64,000 bases of DNA, from positions 106,623 to 170,622 of the forward strand of contig DASP01000017.1 in the NCBI GenBank assembly GCA_002503825.1, written 5' to 3'. The translations under genes were made by a program, and so were the position numbers. The stretch comes from Methanoregulaceae archaeon UBA467 (GTDB taxonomy: Archaea > Halobacteriota > Methanomicrobia > Methanomicrobiales > Methanospirillaceae). This document shows, one piece after another, positions 25,724 through 35,524 of this stretch (position 1 is its first letter; every line of letters begins with the position of its first letter). The notes under the pieces were generated by a model. It did not search any database. It saw nothing but the letters and a program-made list of their open reading frames with translations, and had not been told where the DNA came from.

Positions 25724-26263
25724 CTAATAATAATAGTCAATAAGGTTCTCTTTTGCTTCCCGTTTCTTACGCTCAAGGTAGCTGTAGACTGCCTCGTGCG
25801 GTATCCCTTTCAACAGCATATCAATGGCGTTTCTCGCAACTTTCATCTGTTCGGGAAGCCCGATTATTGCGATGGTTTTTCCCATGACTGATATCTCTGT
25901 TTCTGTCATGTTTTCAATCTGCTCACGGGAACGCCCCTCTTTTCCGATGATCCGTCCGCGGAGGCGGTCGAGCTGCCCGGGGCTGTCAGTAATCCTTGAG
26001 AGATCGATAATATCCAGCAGCAGGTCCTCATCTTCGAGCAACATAAACGCCCGCTCGGGCGAAAAACCCCTGTTTATGGCCTGGATAACTTCAACTCCCC
26101 TGAGGAGCAGGACAGCATCTTCGCCCTCGACTTTTACACTGCCTTCTTCGCTGTCGATAGACAGCGTAGTTTTGGTCTTTTCTTCAAATGACCTCTTTGT
26201 GGAGCCGCCTTTCCCGATAAGGACTCCAATCCTGTTTCCTGTAACTTTAATTTCCTGAATCAT
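25724..26263 (-). CDS. KH-domain RNA-binding protein (Dim2/Pno1-like)
   Basis: A 179-residue protein with two KH domains: IGVLIGKGGSTKRSFEEKT carries the first GXXG loop (GKGG) and RGRIIGKEGRSREQIENMTE the second (GKEG). The archaeal family corresponds to eukaryotic Pno1/Dim2, which helps mature the small ribosomal subunit. It ends NLIDYYY. It begins one base after the rio1 stop; Rio1 and Dim2 act together on pre-40S particles in eukaryotes, which supports a shared job here. Confidence 0.88.
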   Translation of the reverse strand: MIQEIKVTGNRIGVLIGKGGSTKRSFEEKTKTTLSIDSEEGSVKVEGEDAVLLLRGVEVIQAINRGFSPERAFMLLEDEDLLLDIIDLSRITDSPGQLDRLRGRIIGKEGRSREQIENMTETEISVMGKTIAIIGLPEQMKVARNAIDMLLKGIPHEAVYSYLERKKREAKENLIDYYY

Positions 26264-26264
26264 T

Positions 26265-27056
26265 TCACGTATCCCCTGTAGTACTCGCCGGTCTGGTAAT
26301 TCCTGTTATCTCTGTAAATATCGTGTCAGAGTTCCTGACGTCGCACTTGTTTTTAAAGAACCTGTTTATATTGATAATATCCCTCATTAAGAAGATATGT
26401 GCCCGTGGGTGATCGAGTGTAACCGACTGTCCCATGTCGATGATATATGGCTGGTCTCCATAAAGTATATTGAATTCGCTTAAATCTGCATGGACAAGTC
26501 CTGCCTTTTTATAGAGTATTCCAATATATGAGAGTACCTTTTCATATACTCCCGCCGGGTCATCGAGGTGAACACTCCTGATCTGTGGGAACGATCGTTC
26601 GTCCTCACCGATGAATTCCATGATCAGGATGTTACGGTCCCATACCAGTGGAAGGGGGACGGGTAAACCGGCTTCGTGTGCCCGCATCAGGTTAGAAAAC
26701 TCTTTTTTTGTCCATGTAAAAACAATATCTTTCCTGTTTTTACGAATTCCGGAAAATCTGCGGTCTCCGATGATGTATTCACTCATGGTGTTGAAATTGG
26801 CGGTCCTGATCCTGTAGATCTTAATGGCGAGATCCTGCTCGCCACGCTCTCCAAAGAAAACGTTCGCCTCTTTCCCGGTGCTGATTGAACCGCCGATAGC
26901 AGTAATCCATTTACGGTGGACCAGTTTATACAGCGAGAGGAGTGTAATCTCATCGAAAACATCCTCCCGTACCTTTAACTGGTCCATGTCCTTTATTCTG
27001 ATCCCGAGTTTCTCGATCTCCCGGTCAAATCCGTCTTCGCTGCTATCGTAACTCAC
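26265..27056 (-). CDS. rio1: RIO1-type serine/threonine protein kinase
   Basis: A 263-residue atypical kinase. GGSISTGKEANVFFGE is the RIO glycine-poor loop, AIKIYRIRTANF holds the lysine, the catalytic loop is LVHADLSEFNILY and the metal loop is IIDMGQSV. Rio1 drives late steps of small-subunit maturation through ATP hydrolysis. The C-terminal tail is polar and short. It lies 15 bases after tyrS and is followed at once by the KH gene. Confidence 0.92.
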   Translation of the reverse strand: MSYDSSEDGFDREIEKLGIRIKDMDQLKVREDVFDEITLLSLYKLVHRKWITAIGGSISTGKEANVFFGERGEQDLAIKIYRIRTANFNTMSEYIIGDRRFSGIRKNRKDIVFTWTKKEFSNLMRAHEAGLPVPLPLVWDRNILIMEFIGEDERSFPQIRSVHLDDPAGVYEKVLSYIGILYKKAGLVHADLSEFNILYGDQPYIIDMGQSVTLDHPRAHIFLMRDIININRFFKNKCDVRNSDTIFTEITGITRPASTTGDT

Positions 27057-27071
27057 GTGAGGGTCACCGGT

Positions 27072-28013
27072 TTATTGCATGTAATCCCGTACACAGGAGA
27101 GGATCTCTGCCATGTATCTCCCTGCGGTCTTTTTGAGGTCCAGCGGATGGATCTCACCCCTGCGGTAGGCGTCTTCGATATCCTGGTAACTGGAAAACTC
27201 CCTGTCTCCACCAAACTTTTCAGGTCTTTTCACCTCGATTTTTTCCGTACGCGGGAAGATGTGGTACTGGAAGATCTGCAGGATCGGGTTCTCTTCGCAT
27301 TCGGGCGGACAGAATGCCTTCTGGCATTTTTTCTCTATGGTTTCGGCAGTATCTGCGACCGAGATATAATTTCCACTGGAAGACGACATCTTCTTCCCGT
27401 CAAGGCCGTTCAGTATTGGCGTATGAATACATACCGGTGCTGCAAATCCTGCCGAAGGAAGGTACTCCCGTGCAAGCATGTGGATCTTTCGCTGGTCGAT
27501 GCCACCCACCGCGGCGTCAACTTTCAGGGTAGCGATATCCATCATCTGCATGATCGGGTAGATCATCTGCGAGACCGTCGGGGCATCCATCTGTCGCCCC
27601 ACTTCGTCCATACTCCGTGTCGCCCTGTTGAGGGTGATCTGCTGCGACAGCCGAAGCACCATCAGTTCATATTCAGGGTTTAACTGCACCTCTGAACCGA
27701 GGACGTATTCGACATTGGTCAGGCCGAGCCCCTCAAAACACCTGCGGTTATAGTCTGCAAGTTCCCTGACCTGTTCCATTGTTCCCTTCCGGTTGAGAAA
27801 AGCGTGGAGATCTGCAAGAAGGACGACGACCTCGAACCCGGCGTCCCGCATGTCCATCAGCTTGTTGACGGTGACCATGTGGCCGAGGTGGATCTCGCCG
27901 CTTGGTTCATAACCCGCATAAACACGTTTCCGGGGTTTCTGGAGGAGAGATTTCAGTTCATCATCTGTGACGACTTCGACTGTATTTCTCGTCACCAGAG
28001 AGTATGCATCCAT
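27072..28013 (-). CDS. tyrS: Tyrosyl-tRNA synthetase (archaeal type)
   Basis: A 313-residue class I synthetase. The HIGH box is seen as YEPSGEIHLGHM and the KMSKS box as KKMSSSSGNYIS. NYNRRCFEGLG and QIIT-like helices (MLRLSQQITLNRATRS) are typical. The length and absence of an S4 tail match the archaeal/eukaryal form. Upstream gap and downstream rio1 are on the same strand with short gaps (38 and 15 bases). Confidence 0.94.
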   Translation of the reverse strand: MDAYSLVTRNTVEVVTDDELKSLLQKPRKRVYAGYEPSGEIHLGHMVTVNKLMDMRDAGFEVVVLLADLHAFLNRKGTMEQVRELADYNRRCFEGLGLTNVEYVLGSEVQLNPEYELMVLRLSQQITLNRATRSMDEVGRQMDAPTVSQMIYPIMQMMDIATLKVDAAVGGIDQRKIHMLAREYLPSAGFAAPVCIHTPILNGLDGKKMSSSSGNYISVADTAETIEKKCQKAFCPPECEENPILQIFQYHIFPRTEKIEVKRPEKFGGDREFSSYQDIEDAYRRGEIHPLDLKKTAGRYMAEILSCVRDYMQ

Positions 28014-28051
28014 TCATAAATAATGGGTGATGGAAAGAGTTAATGCTTCTT

Positions 28052-29071
28052 CTAGATCGCAGTAAAATTCATCGCCTTGTTTGTCATCCCGATGGATTTC
28101 TGCGGATCGGTGATAGCTCCGGTCATAGCGCGGATGGCATCGACATTTTCCACGACCACGTCAGCTTCCTGGTGAATCGCCTGGAATAGATAGAGTTCTT
28201 TTCCAAGTACTGATACCGACTCCTCAAATATTCCGTTCTCCCAGAGGTCCGAGCGGCAGCGCCCGAGGTCCATGGCATATTCTTTTAGTTCGGCGGTACT
28301 GGTAATCCCGGTTGCCTTGCGGACAAGGCCCATCCTTGGATTCTTCTCGATGATGTCAAGGACCTGTTCGCGGGAGGCCTCTGATTTCAGGTCCATCTGG
28401 ACGGCATGCATGTGCATCATCGTGGTCGGGACGATCATTGCAAGCGTCACGATCGGTATGTGTGGAAGCACGGTCTGGACATCGGGACCATGGTGGCTGG
28501 GGATGGTGACGGGGTTTAAAACGACGGCGTCAATTGGTCCCCTTTTGATATCCCCCGGATCACCGCCACGGCGTACCATGACGGCCCGGACCTTGGTCAC
28601 ACCGTATTCCCTGTCCATTGCGTGGATTATCCTGCAGAGCCCGGTCGTATTGCAGGAGACCACACGGACGAACTGCCGCCCGATGGCCTGGTGATAATTG
28701 CAGTCGGAGTTGAATGAAAAACCTGCAACCTCATGGTCTTCTCCGCCCTGCCAGATGGCCTTGATGCCGTATTTCTCATATAATGCCTTGTTTTTCGCTC
28801 CTATCCCGCCGGGTGTCGCATCAACGACCACGTCAGCGGATTTGAGCATGTCGTCGATGGTCCCCGCAACCGGTATGCCGGCCGTTTCGAAGGCAGGCTT
28901 TTTTGCAATGTCTGCGATGAAGAGCGGATAGCCTCTCTCTTTAGCGATAAATGCCTCGTGACTCGGCCTTGTTTTTGAGACCCCGACTATCTCCATGTCT
29001 TCCTGGACCGAGACCGCATCGGCGACACGTTTGCCTATTGTCCCGTACCCGTTGATTGCAACCTTTATCAT
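28052..29071 (-). CDS. gap: Type II (archaeal) glyceraldehyde-3-phosphate dehydrogenase
   Basis: A 339-residue enzyme. VAINGYGTIGKRVADAV is the nucleotide loop, and VSCNTTGLCRIIHAM carries the catalytic cysteine at about residue 140. RRGGDPGDIKRGPIDA and the histidine-rich SHHGPDVQTVLPH are archaeal features. It interconverts glyceraldehyde 3-phosphate and 1,3-bisphosphoglycerate, mainly for gluconeogenesis in methanogens. No Shine-Dalgarno site precedes the ATG, and an AT-rich element lies close by, so a leaderless or short-leader message is likely. Confidence 0.95.
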   Translation of the reverse strand: MIKVAINGYGTIGKRVADAVSVQEDMEIVGVSKTRPSHEAFIAKERGYPLFIADIAKKPAFETAGIPVAGTIDDMLKSADVVVDATPGGIGAKNKALYEKYGIKAIWQGGEDHEVAGFSFNSDCNYHQAIGRQFVRVVSCNTTGLCRIIHAMDREYGVTKVRAVMVRRGGDPGDIKRGPIDAVVLNPVTIPSHHGPDVQTVLPHIPIVTLAMIVPTTMMHMHAVQMDLKSEASREQVLDIIEKNPRMGLVRKATGITSTAELKEYAMDLGRCRSDLWENGIFEESVSVLGKELYLFQAIHQEADVVVENVDAIRAMTGAITDPQKSIGMTNKAMNFTAI

Positions 29072-29426
29072 ATAATGATGGAGTTAGAACGAGAAGAATT
29101 AAAGTTTTTTATTTTATGAAGAGGTTCTGGATGGGAAAGGGGGTACCTTATACGGAATTATCATTCGTTGAATGTGTACCGGTACGGAGATAGTCAGAGA
29201 TTTATAAGAGGTGTGAACACAGCGACGAACAGTCTGCATCAGCAGTCTGTAAGGAGCGTGAGGGGAACAGCTGCCGGTCGGACCGGTTGCGTCGTCGTAT
29301 CAACAGAATGTCTTAAAAAAGTCAGGGAGGTGATGCGAACCGCAGAGAGCATGCCCGACTCAGGCAAGGTAAGAATTTTCTAAATTCCACCCATATGAGA
29401 TGAGTCGTTGAATAGGGTGAGAAAAA
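29072..29426. other. Intergenic region, possible small transcript
   Basis: No secure gene. ATTTATAAGAG near 29198-29208 is a fair TATA element for rightward transcription, and about 125 bases further GGGAGGTGATG (29326-29336) is a strong anti-16S match joined to an ATG that opens a 16-codon frame ending at 29383. The ribosome site is too close to that ATG for usual initiation. A 71-codon frame at 29168-29383 covers the same sequence but begins before the likely transcript start. Confidence 0.35.
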
Positions 29427-29759
29427 TTATGCCTGCATTATCTGAACAATCGTGTCAGTTATATTCTGCATCGTGGGGTGTATCAGGCGTCCTATCGATT
29501 TTTCAACAATATAAGAATCTCCCGTGAAAAGTTTGTCTGGACGGGCAAAACTAAGTGAGCGTAATCCCCCCTCTGCAAAATCCGTGTGATCGAGGGGGAT
29601 TGAACAGGTATTATCATAGGGTTGACTTGTGATCTGGCAGAGGATGAGATCATCACCGGGAAGATTTGCAACGACGAGTGCCGGTCGCTTTTTACTGCCG
29701 GATAAATCAGAGAATGGAAACGGGATAACGACAATGTCGTCTTTTATAAATAATCCCAC
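29427..29759 (-). CDS. PemK/MazF-type endoribonuclease toxin
   Basis: A 110-residue protein. GLFIKDDIVVIPFPFSDLSG, KKRPALVVAN, LCQITSQPYDN and LSFARPDKLFT make the MazF/PemK fold, with the arginine-proline RPALVV and the serine/threonine of ITSQ near the active site. Such toxins cut mRNA at short sequences. The start overlaps the end of the Panacea gene by 16 bases, which fits an antitoxin-first toxin-antitoxin operon. Confidence 0.87.
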   Translation of the reverse strand: MGLFIKDDIVVIPFPFSDLSGSKKRPALVVANLPGDDLILCQITSQPYDNTCSIPLDHTDFAEGGLRSLSFARPDKLFTGDSYIVEKSIGRLIHPTMQNITDTIVQIMQA

Positions 29760-30388
29760 GTGTCGTCCTCCTCTGGTCTGAGCCAGTCTTTTGAAAGGGC
29801 TCGTTCACTCATAAGAGCAGTAACCGGGACGGTATGGATTCCCGGACCGGAGTCCGGTGGAACGGTTTCATATTCACATTCGGTTTCGTCTATCATGCCG
29901 GGCTCCGTTTGTACTTCGGTCAGCTCTTTCTCCTTGAGTTTAAACAGGTCGAGCGGAATTGTGTAGCCCTGCCCGACATTTTTCCAGAGGTCATATTGAT
30001 GGGTAATTGTGCTGATAGCGACGGCCGTGTTTGTTTTCAGGAGGCTGATAATTATGCTGAATATTGATTTTTCCTCAACATTGAAGAGATCCCTGTCAGA
30101 TTTCTGCAATGGTGTGAACCGGAATTCGGTAAAACCGGTACCCCGGTAATCGATCCGGACCTTTCCTACTCTGAAAAATTCATTCGAGCATGAGGTGAGC
30201 GTGAATGCGTATGGTGGCACCGGTCCGTGCTGCATCCGTACATATTCATTCTCAAGGAGTGTGGTCCCTCTCCGGTTGTAGATCACGAGGTCTACAAAGA
30301 AGATGAACTTCATCAGCTTTGTCCTTCCGATATCGGGATATTCTTCTATTGCATACAGGAGTGCATTCACCTGTTTCTTCATTTTCAT
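29744..30388 (-). CDS. Panacea-domain antitoxin (SocA-like, DUF4065)
   Basis: A 214-residue protein. ALLYAIEEYPDIGRTKLMKF followed by IFFVDL, then YVRMQHGPVPPYAFTL, is the Panacea (SocA/DUF4065) domain, now known as a versatile antitoxin fold paired with many unrelated toxins. After residue 150 an acidic variable tail (EPGMIDETECEYETVPP) may contact the partner. It precedes and overlaps the PemK/MazF-type gene. TTTTATACTATTATAC about 40 bases upstream of the start is a likely TATA region and is partly symmetric. Confidence 0.85.
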   Translation of the reverse strand: MKMKKQVNALLYAIEEYPDIGRTKLMKFIFFVDLVIYNRRGTTLLENEYVRMQHGPVPPYAFTLTSCSNEFFRVGKVRIDYRGTGFTEFRFTPLQKSDRDLFNVEEKSIFSIIISLLKTNTAVAISTITHQYDLWKNVGQGYTIPLDLFKLKEKELTEVQTEPGMIDETECEYETVPPDSGPGIHTVPVTALMSERALSKDWLRPEEDDTWDYL

Positions 30389-30585
30389 ACCAGATCCCGA
30401 CTCCCTGATGGGTGTATATGCAGTATAATAGTATAAAATGTAAGGTGGATAGAGTGAAAGTTACACAGGAATCACCCAACCAGTTCCCCGGTAAACGCCT
30501 TTTGCATCAATGAATCAAATAACAAATTGATCTCGCCAGCTGACTGTCGCTGTGTTTGGCGAAGGGGATTTGCCAGTCATCAGAG

Positions 30586-33500
30586 TTGGTCATCCCCACG
30601 AGCATGGGGAACTCATTTCCCGTATAAGAAAGCGATGTCCTATAGACGGTTCATCCCCACGAGCATGGGGAACTCCCGGTATACCTCCGCTTTTATTTTT
30701 ATAATTCCGGTTCATCCCCACGTGCATGGGGAACTCCTGAAGCGGACTACTGTTTACCTGGATGAAGACGGTTCATCCCCACGTGCATGGGGAACTCGCA
30801 CCCATTAAGGAGTGGGCAGAGTTCAGAGGCGGTTCATCCCCACGTGCATGGGGAACTCTTGAGCGATCTTTTTATCGATCTCGTCAATCTCGGTTCATCC
30901 CCACGTGCATGGGGAACTCGGGTAGTATTTATCGACGTGGAGATACGGGGACGGTTCATCCCCACGTGCATGGGGAACTCCCTCCCTCATTGCTGCACAT
31001 AGGGATCACGTTCGGTTCATCCCCACGTGCATGGGGAACTCATGATTCGCGATTCAGATGCAAGGACGGAAAACGGTTCATCCCCACGTGCATGGGGAAC
31101 TCGCCTTCGTGATCCTCGTTGCATCGGGTGCAAGCGGTTCATCCCCACGTGCATGGGGAACTCGTCATCAGGAATCCCGGTATACCAGAGTCTTTCGGTT
31201 CATCCCCACGTGCATGGGGAACTCAATAGTTGCGGTTGCACTGTCTGATACTATCTCGGTTCATCCCCACGTGCATGGGGAACTCCTCCTCCGCTATCTT
31301 TGACAACTCGTCATAATCGGTTCATCCCCACGTGCATGGGGAACTCTCAAAAACAAGAGGCCGGGTTAACTGCCGTAACGGTTCATCCCCACGTGCATGG
31401 GGAACTCTTGTCAATGTGTTCCCGGCAGTACTGTGATCTCGGTTCATCCCCACGTGCATGGGGAACTCACTCCTCCGGACGATCCCCGCGCCATCACCAT
31501 CGGTTCATCCCCACGTGCATGGGGAACTCGGGATGAGTACCGCTTTCCCATTTCGGATCATCGGTTCATCCCCACGTGCATGGGGAACTCTCAACGATGA
31601 TACCCGGCTGATCGCCGTAGACCGGTTCATCCCCACGTGCATGGGGAACTCGGGTTCGCTTGCTTTCTTTTTAGTTGCTGCAACGGTTCATCCCCACGTG
31701 CATGGGGAACTCTGCGCTGCAGTCGCGAAGTCCTCTACTATTGTCGGTTCATCCCCACGTGCATGGGGAACTCATGCCGTGCGCAATATCGACAAGGGGT
31801 ATCAGCGGTTCATCCCCACGTGCATGGGGAACTCATTCCCTCGATACTCCCGAGGAGCTCCCATACCGGTTCATCCCCACGTGCATGGGGAACTCTCACC
31901 CGACCAGTCGGAAAATTCATCTTCTTTCGGTTCATCCCCACGTGCATGGGGAACTCTAATCCCGGGACGGAACTTTGATCTGTTTTACCGGTTCATCCCC
32001 ACGTGCATGGGGAACTCCTCACTGCAGCACGAGAGCGGATTGCATGGACCGGTTCATCCCCACGTGCATGGGGAACTCCGGAGTGCCATTGATGCGGTGG
32101 ATTTCCGTTTCGGTTCATCCCCACGTGCATGGGGAACTCGTTCTTTTCATGGACGAATATGAAGAAAGTATCGGTTCATCCCCACGTGCATGGGGAACTC
32201 CCAGAGATACAACACACATTAATTTCTGGTATCGGTTCATCCCCACGTGCATGGGGAACTCGCGTCGACTGCTATGTTTTTCACCTCCGGTGACGGTTCA
32301 TCCCCACGTGCATGGGGAACTCAAAAAGTTCACGACAAACGTTGACAATTTCAACCGGTTCATCCCCACGTGCATGGGGAACTCAATAAAAGAGATTACG
32401 GATGAAGAGGTGCAATCGGTTCATCCCCACGTGCATGGGGAACTCCCATACAGATTGATATAAACCCTCTTTCATCTCGGTTCATCCCCACGTGCATGGG
32501 GAACTCTCCTTCTATTGACTCAAATACTGATGTCGGTTCGGTTCATCCCCACGTGCATGGGGAACTCCACGTTTTCAGGGCAGTAAAACGGCAGCTGTTC
32601 GGTTCATCCCCACGTGCATGGGGAACTCGCAACCGTCCACACGGTGCCGGAGTAATCCGTCGGTTCATCCCCACGTGCATGGGGAACTCACCCAGCTGCG
32701 GCCGGCGTAATCCTCTGACAACGGTTCATCCCCACGTGCATGGGGAACTCCGGGCAAGCTCGAACTGGGAATACTATATTACCGGTTCATCCCCACGTGC
32801 ATGGGGAACTCCGTGCTGCAGTGAGAACGTCTATTCCGAGCATCGGTTCATCCCCACGTGCATGGGGAACTCTTCATCGGTCCGGCCATACTGGGCGAGC
32901 TCGTCGGTTCATCCCCACGTGCATGGGGAACTCGGGAGGTATGTGAGGGGGAGATTGTATTTTTTCGGTTCATCCCCACGTGCATGGGGAACTCTTTCAA
33001 CGTCTGCAACGTCTCCGGTAGATTGTCGGTTCATCCCCACGTGCATGGGGAACTCCGGAACCGTGATTATTATTTACATGTTAATTGCGGTTCATCCCCA
33101 CGTGCATGGGGAACTCATCATTACTGATATAAGAATTGGTCAAAGCTGCGGTTCATCCCCACGTGCATGGGGAACTCGTATTCCCCAATAGTAGTTTTAC
33201 CCGTTCCATCGGTTCATCCCCACGTGCATGGGGAACTCAATAATATCATCATATGTCTCCCTCTTGTATTTCGGTTCATCCCCACGTGCATGGGGAACTC
33301 CTTCACAAGGGTCTTGCTCCTGCCTGCGATGGCGGTTCATCCCCACGTGCATGGGGAACTCATTGAGAGTTGTTTGTCTGCCATTCGATTCCTCGGTTCA
33401 TCCCCACGTGCATGGGGAACTCACGAGGATCCCCTGAAGGCCCTGAAAGACCTCCGGTTCATCCCCACGTGCATGGGGAACTCGAAAAAACACCCCCTGG

Positions 33501-34154
33501 ACAACCAGAGAAGAACGGTTCATCCCCACGTGCATGGGGAACTCAATAAGGAGCTGGAAGAGACTCATGGGTTCACCGGTTCATCCCCACGTGCATGGGG
33601 AACTCAAAAGCGATTATTCTGTTTTTGATTGAGGGGTCGGTTCATCCCCACGTGCATGGGGAACTCTGACCGGACATAGAACAGCGGGATATCGGCATCG
33701 GTTCATCCCCACGTGCATGGGGAACTCCTTAATCTGACCGAGTGTCATTGCGATGTCAGCGGTTCATCCCCACGTGCATGGGGAACTCTTATGTGTCCTG
33801 ATTAGGTCCTCTTCAATGGTCGGTTCATCCCCACGTGCATGGGGAACTCTATTCATGTCGCATTCATCGCAATGGACTGGTCGGTTCATCCCCACGTGCA
33901 TGGGGAACTCATTCCCTCGATACTCCCGAGGAGCTCCCATACCGGTTCATCCCCACGTGCATGGGGAACTCTGATATCCTTGAATTTCCCTTCATCGAAA
34001 TCCCGGTTCATCCCCACGTGCATGGGGAACTCCCGAGCAGGCCAGATTCGTTTCAAATGGACTCCGGTTCATCCCCACGTGCATGGGGAACTCCTCGAAG
34101 AGCTGGAACGATATGGAGCAGAATTCGGTTCATCCCCACGTGCATGGGGAACTC
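30586..34154 (-). CRISPR. Type I-E CRISPR array, 59 repeats and 58 spacers
   Basis: 29-base repeats at a period of 61, with two intervals of 62 (before 32356 and before 33272). On the crRNA strand (minus) the repeat begins GAGTTCCCCATGCACG and ends TGGGGATGAACCG; CCCCA and TGGGG form the stem cut by Cas6e. Repeats at 30586 and 30647 carry CACGAGCATG instead of CACGTGCATG, and the one at 30586 also has a degenerate end, marking the leader-distal side. The leader is therefore at the right, beside cas2. The spacer at 31835-31866 is repeated exactly at 33911-33942. By eye no spacer matches the rest of the window. Confidence 0.98.
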
Positions 34155-34305
34155 TCTTTAATTTTTATATTAAAACCAGGAATATTATTTCCTGGACAAG
34201 CATTTAATTAAATTTTTTGATGGGTCGGATAGATTGACAATAGACATGATAACGCCGGCATTCAGGAAGAATTTTCAATCCTTCCTGAACAAAATTCATC
34301 TTTTG
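34155..34305 (-). promoter_or_regulatory. CRISPR leader
   Basis: An AT-rich gene-free stretch between cas2 and the first (newest) repeat. TTTAATATAAAAATT and ATTTAATTAAAT on the minus strand are TATA-like and could start crRNA precursor synthesis. It contains the perfect inverted repeat CCAGGAA-tattat-TTCCTGG (34176-34195), 22 bases from the array, a possible binding site for an adaptation factor. Confidence 0.75.
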
Positions 34306-34620
34306 TTACTTAAGAATATTCCCTGGTTCAGACAGTTCGGATTTTTGCGGAATGAATGATATAAGCTGGACACCATCAAAATCAACAGGAACCCGACGGT
34401 TCGTTCCAATCGTCACGAAATCGTATCCTGCTTCATTATTTGTTCCCCATGCCATTATTGCAGTACCATCTTCAATACCCTCAATGATCTGAATCCAGAG
34501 CATTTCCCGCACTTTAGCCGAATAATCCCCGATATAAACGCCGGCATGCACTTCAAGGAGCCATACTGCAAGACGTCCGCGTAATCGCGGAGGTGCATTC
34601 TCAGTGACGATGACCAGCAT
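34306..34620 (-). CDS. cas2: CRISPR adaptation protein Cas2 (type I-E)
   Basis: A 104-residue protein: MLVIVTENAPPRLRGRLAVW, LLEVHAGVYIGDYSAKVR and then TNNEAGYDFVT, the I-E (CasB-like short) Cas2 pattern. Cas2 dimers bridge two Cas1 dimers to hold the prespacer. The frame is open further up, but this ATG is the family start and lies inside the end of cas1 (20-base overlap). Last gene of the cas operon, next to the leader. Confidence 0.92.
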   Translation of the reverse strand: MLVIVTENAPPRLRGRLAVWLLEVHAGVYIGDYSAKVREMLWIQIIEGIEDGTAIMAWGTNNEAGYDFVTIGTNRRVPVDFDGVQLISFIPQKSELSEPGNILK

Positions 34621-35512
34621 CTCCAGGCCCCTTCTCTTCAGGTATTGCGGGCGGCAGACAGTCTTCAGGTGTCTCAGGAACGGCAATACCACCGGCACTC
34701 AGAACCTCTTCAATTGTCGGTATAATCTTCTTCAAAAGGCGTGTTTCCCTGAACTGGTCCCTGCATGCAATCCTCACCGCCCGTTCAGGATCTGCCGGGT
34801 TTTGCGAGGCGATCTGAAACGCAACCGGAACAACCGTATCAAACTTAAAGAGATCCGCAATGTCATATACAAATGACTGGGGTTTGCCCGAATGGATAAA
34901 CCCGATAGCCGGAGCATATCCTGCTGCAAGGATTGCGGCTTCAGATATCCCGTACAGGCATGACGTTGCAGCACTTAAACAGCGGTTTGGCATGTCTCCA
35001 CTCCCCCACTCAGTATGATCATACTGCCTTCCTGACCACTGGACCCCGTATTTCTTCGCAATCTGCAGGTACATCTCCCGTACACGGGATCCTTCAACAC
35101 CCCTGAGCTGTTCCACAGTATAATGTGAAGGCACCGGATTTTTGAAGCGGAACTCATACATCTTCCTGACTACTTTAAGCCGTGCCTCCTCATCCAGCGC
35201 AAGTTTTGCCTGGTACAGCAGGCGGTCAGCCCGTGCACCGCCGGGTTGCCCCCCGGCATACAGTCTGACTCCTGCCTCCCCTATCCATACAATCAGGCAG
35301 CCAACCCGTGCTGCAAGAACAACTGCCGCATGGGAGATCCGTGTGCCGGGTTCGAGCATGAGGCAGGCAACACCTCCGATAGGGATCTGAGTACGGACGC
35401 CGTTCTTATCGAGGAGAACAAAAGCCCCGTCAAGGACATCGAGTTCGCCCTTCTCTAGAAATACGAGGGATATTCTCTCCTTTATCGAGATTGGTTTCAA
35501 AGGGGGGAGCAT
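34601..35512 (-). CDS. cas1: CRISPR integrase Cas1 (type I-E)
   Basis: A 303-residue protein. ISLVFLEKGELDVLDGAFVL, GTRISHAAVVLAARVGCLIVW, LRGVEGSRVREMYLQIAKKYG with an active-site glutamate, and GYAPAIGFIHSGKPQSFVYD with the metal histidine and then DIADLFKFD are clear Cas1 motifs. GGGGAGAT lies before the ATG at 35512. It inserts new spacers at the leader end with Cas2. Confidence 0.95.
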   Translation of the reverse strand: MLPPLKPISIKERISLVFLEKGELDVLDGAFVLLDKNGVRTQIPIGGVACLMLEPGTRISHAAVVLAARVGCLIVWIGEAGVRLYAGGQPGGARADRLLYQAKLALDEEARLKVVRKMYEFRFKNPVPSHYTVEQLRGVEGSRVREMYLQIAKKYGVQWSGRQYDHTEWGSGDMPNRCLSAATSCLYGISEAAILAAGYAPAIGFIHSGKPQSFVYDIADLFKFDTVVPVAFQIASQNPADPERAVRIACRDQFRETRLLKKIIPTIEEVLSAGGIAVPETPEDCLPPAIPEEKGPGDAGHRH

Positions 35513-35524
35513 CGTATCTCCCCA

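Noticed and set aside
29168..29383. 71-codon frame in the gap beside gap
   Set aside because: Its start precedes the only TATA element in the region and no family pattern is seen; kept as a region, not as a gene.
30586..34154. Spacers targeting the integrated element in the same window
   Set aside because: I compared the 58 spacers by eye with 45-63 kb on both strands and saw no match. A proper search could still find inexact ones.
30527..34207. Many long open frames reading HPHVHGEL, GSSPRAWGT or RFIPTCMGNS repeats
   Set aside because: These are translations of the CRISPR repeats. The 61-base period shifts frame at each unit and the repeat has no stop in the plus strand, so false repeat proteins appear in every frame.
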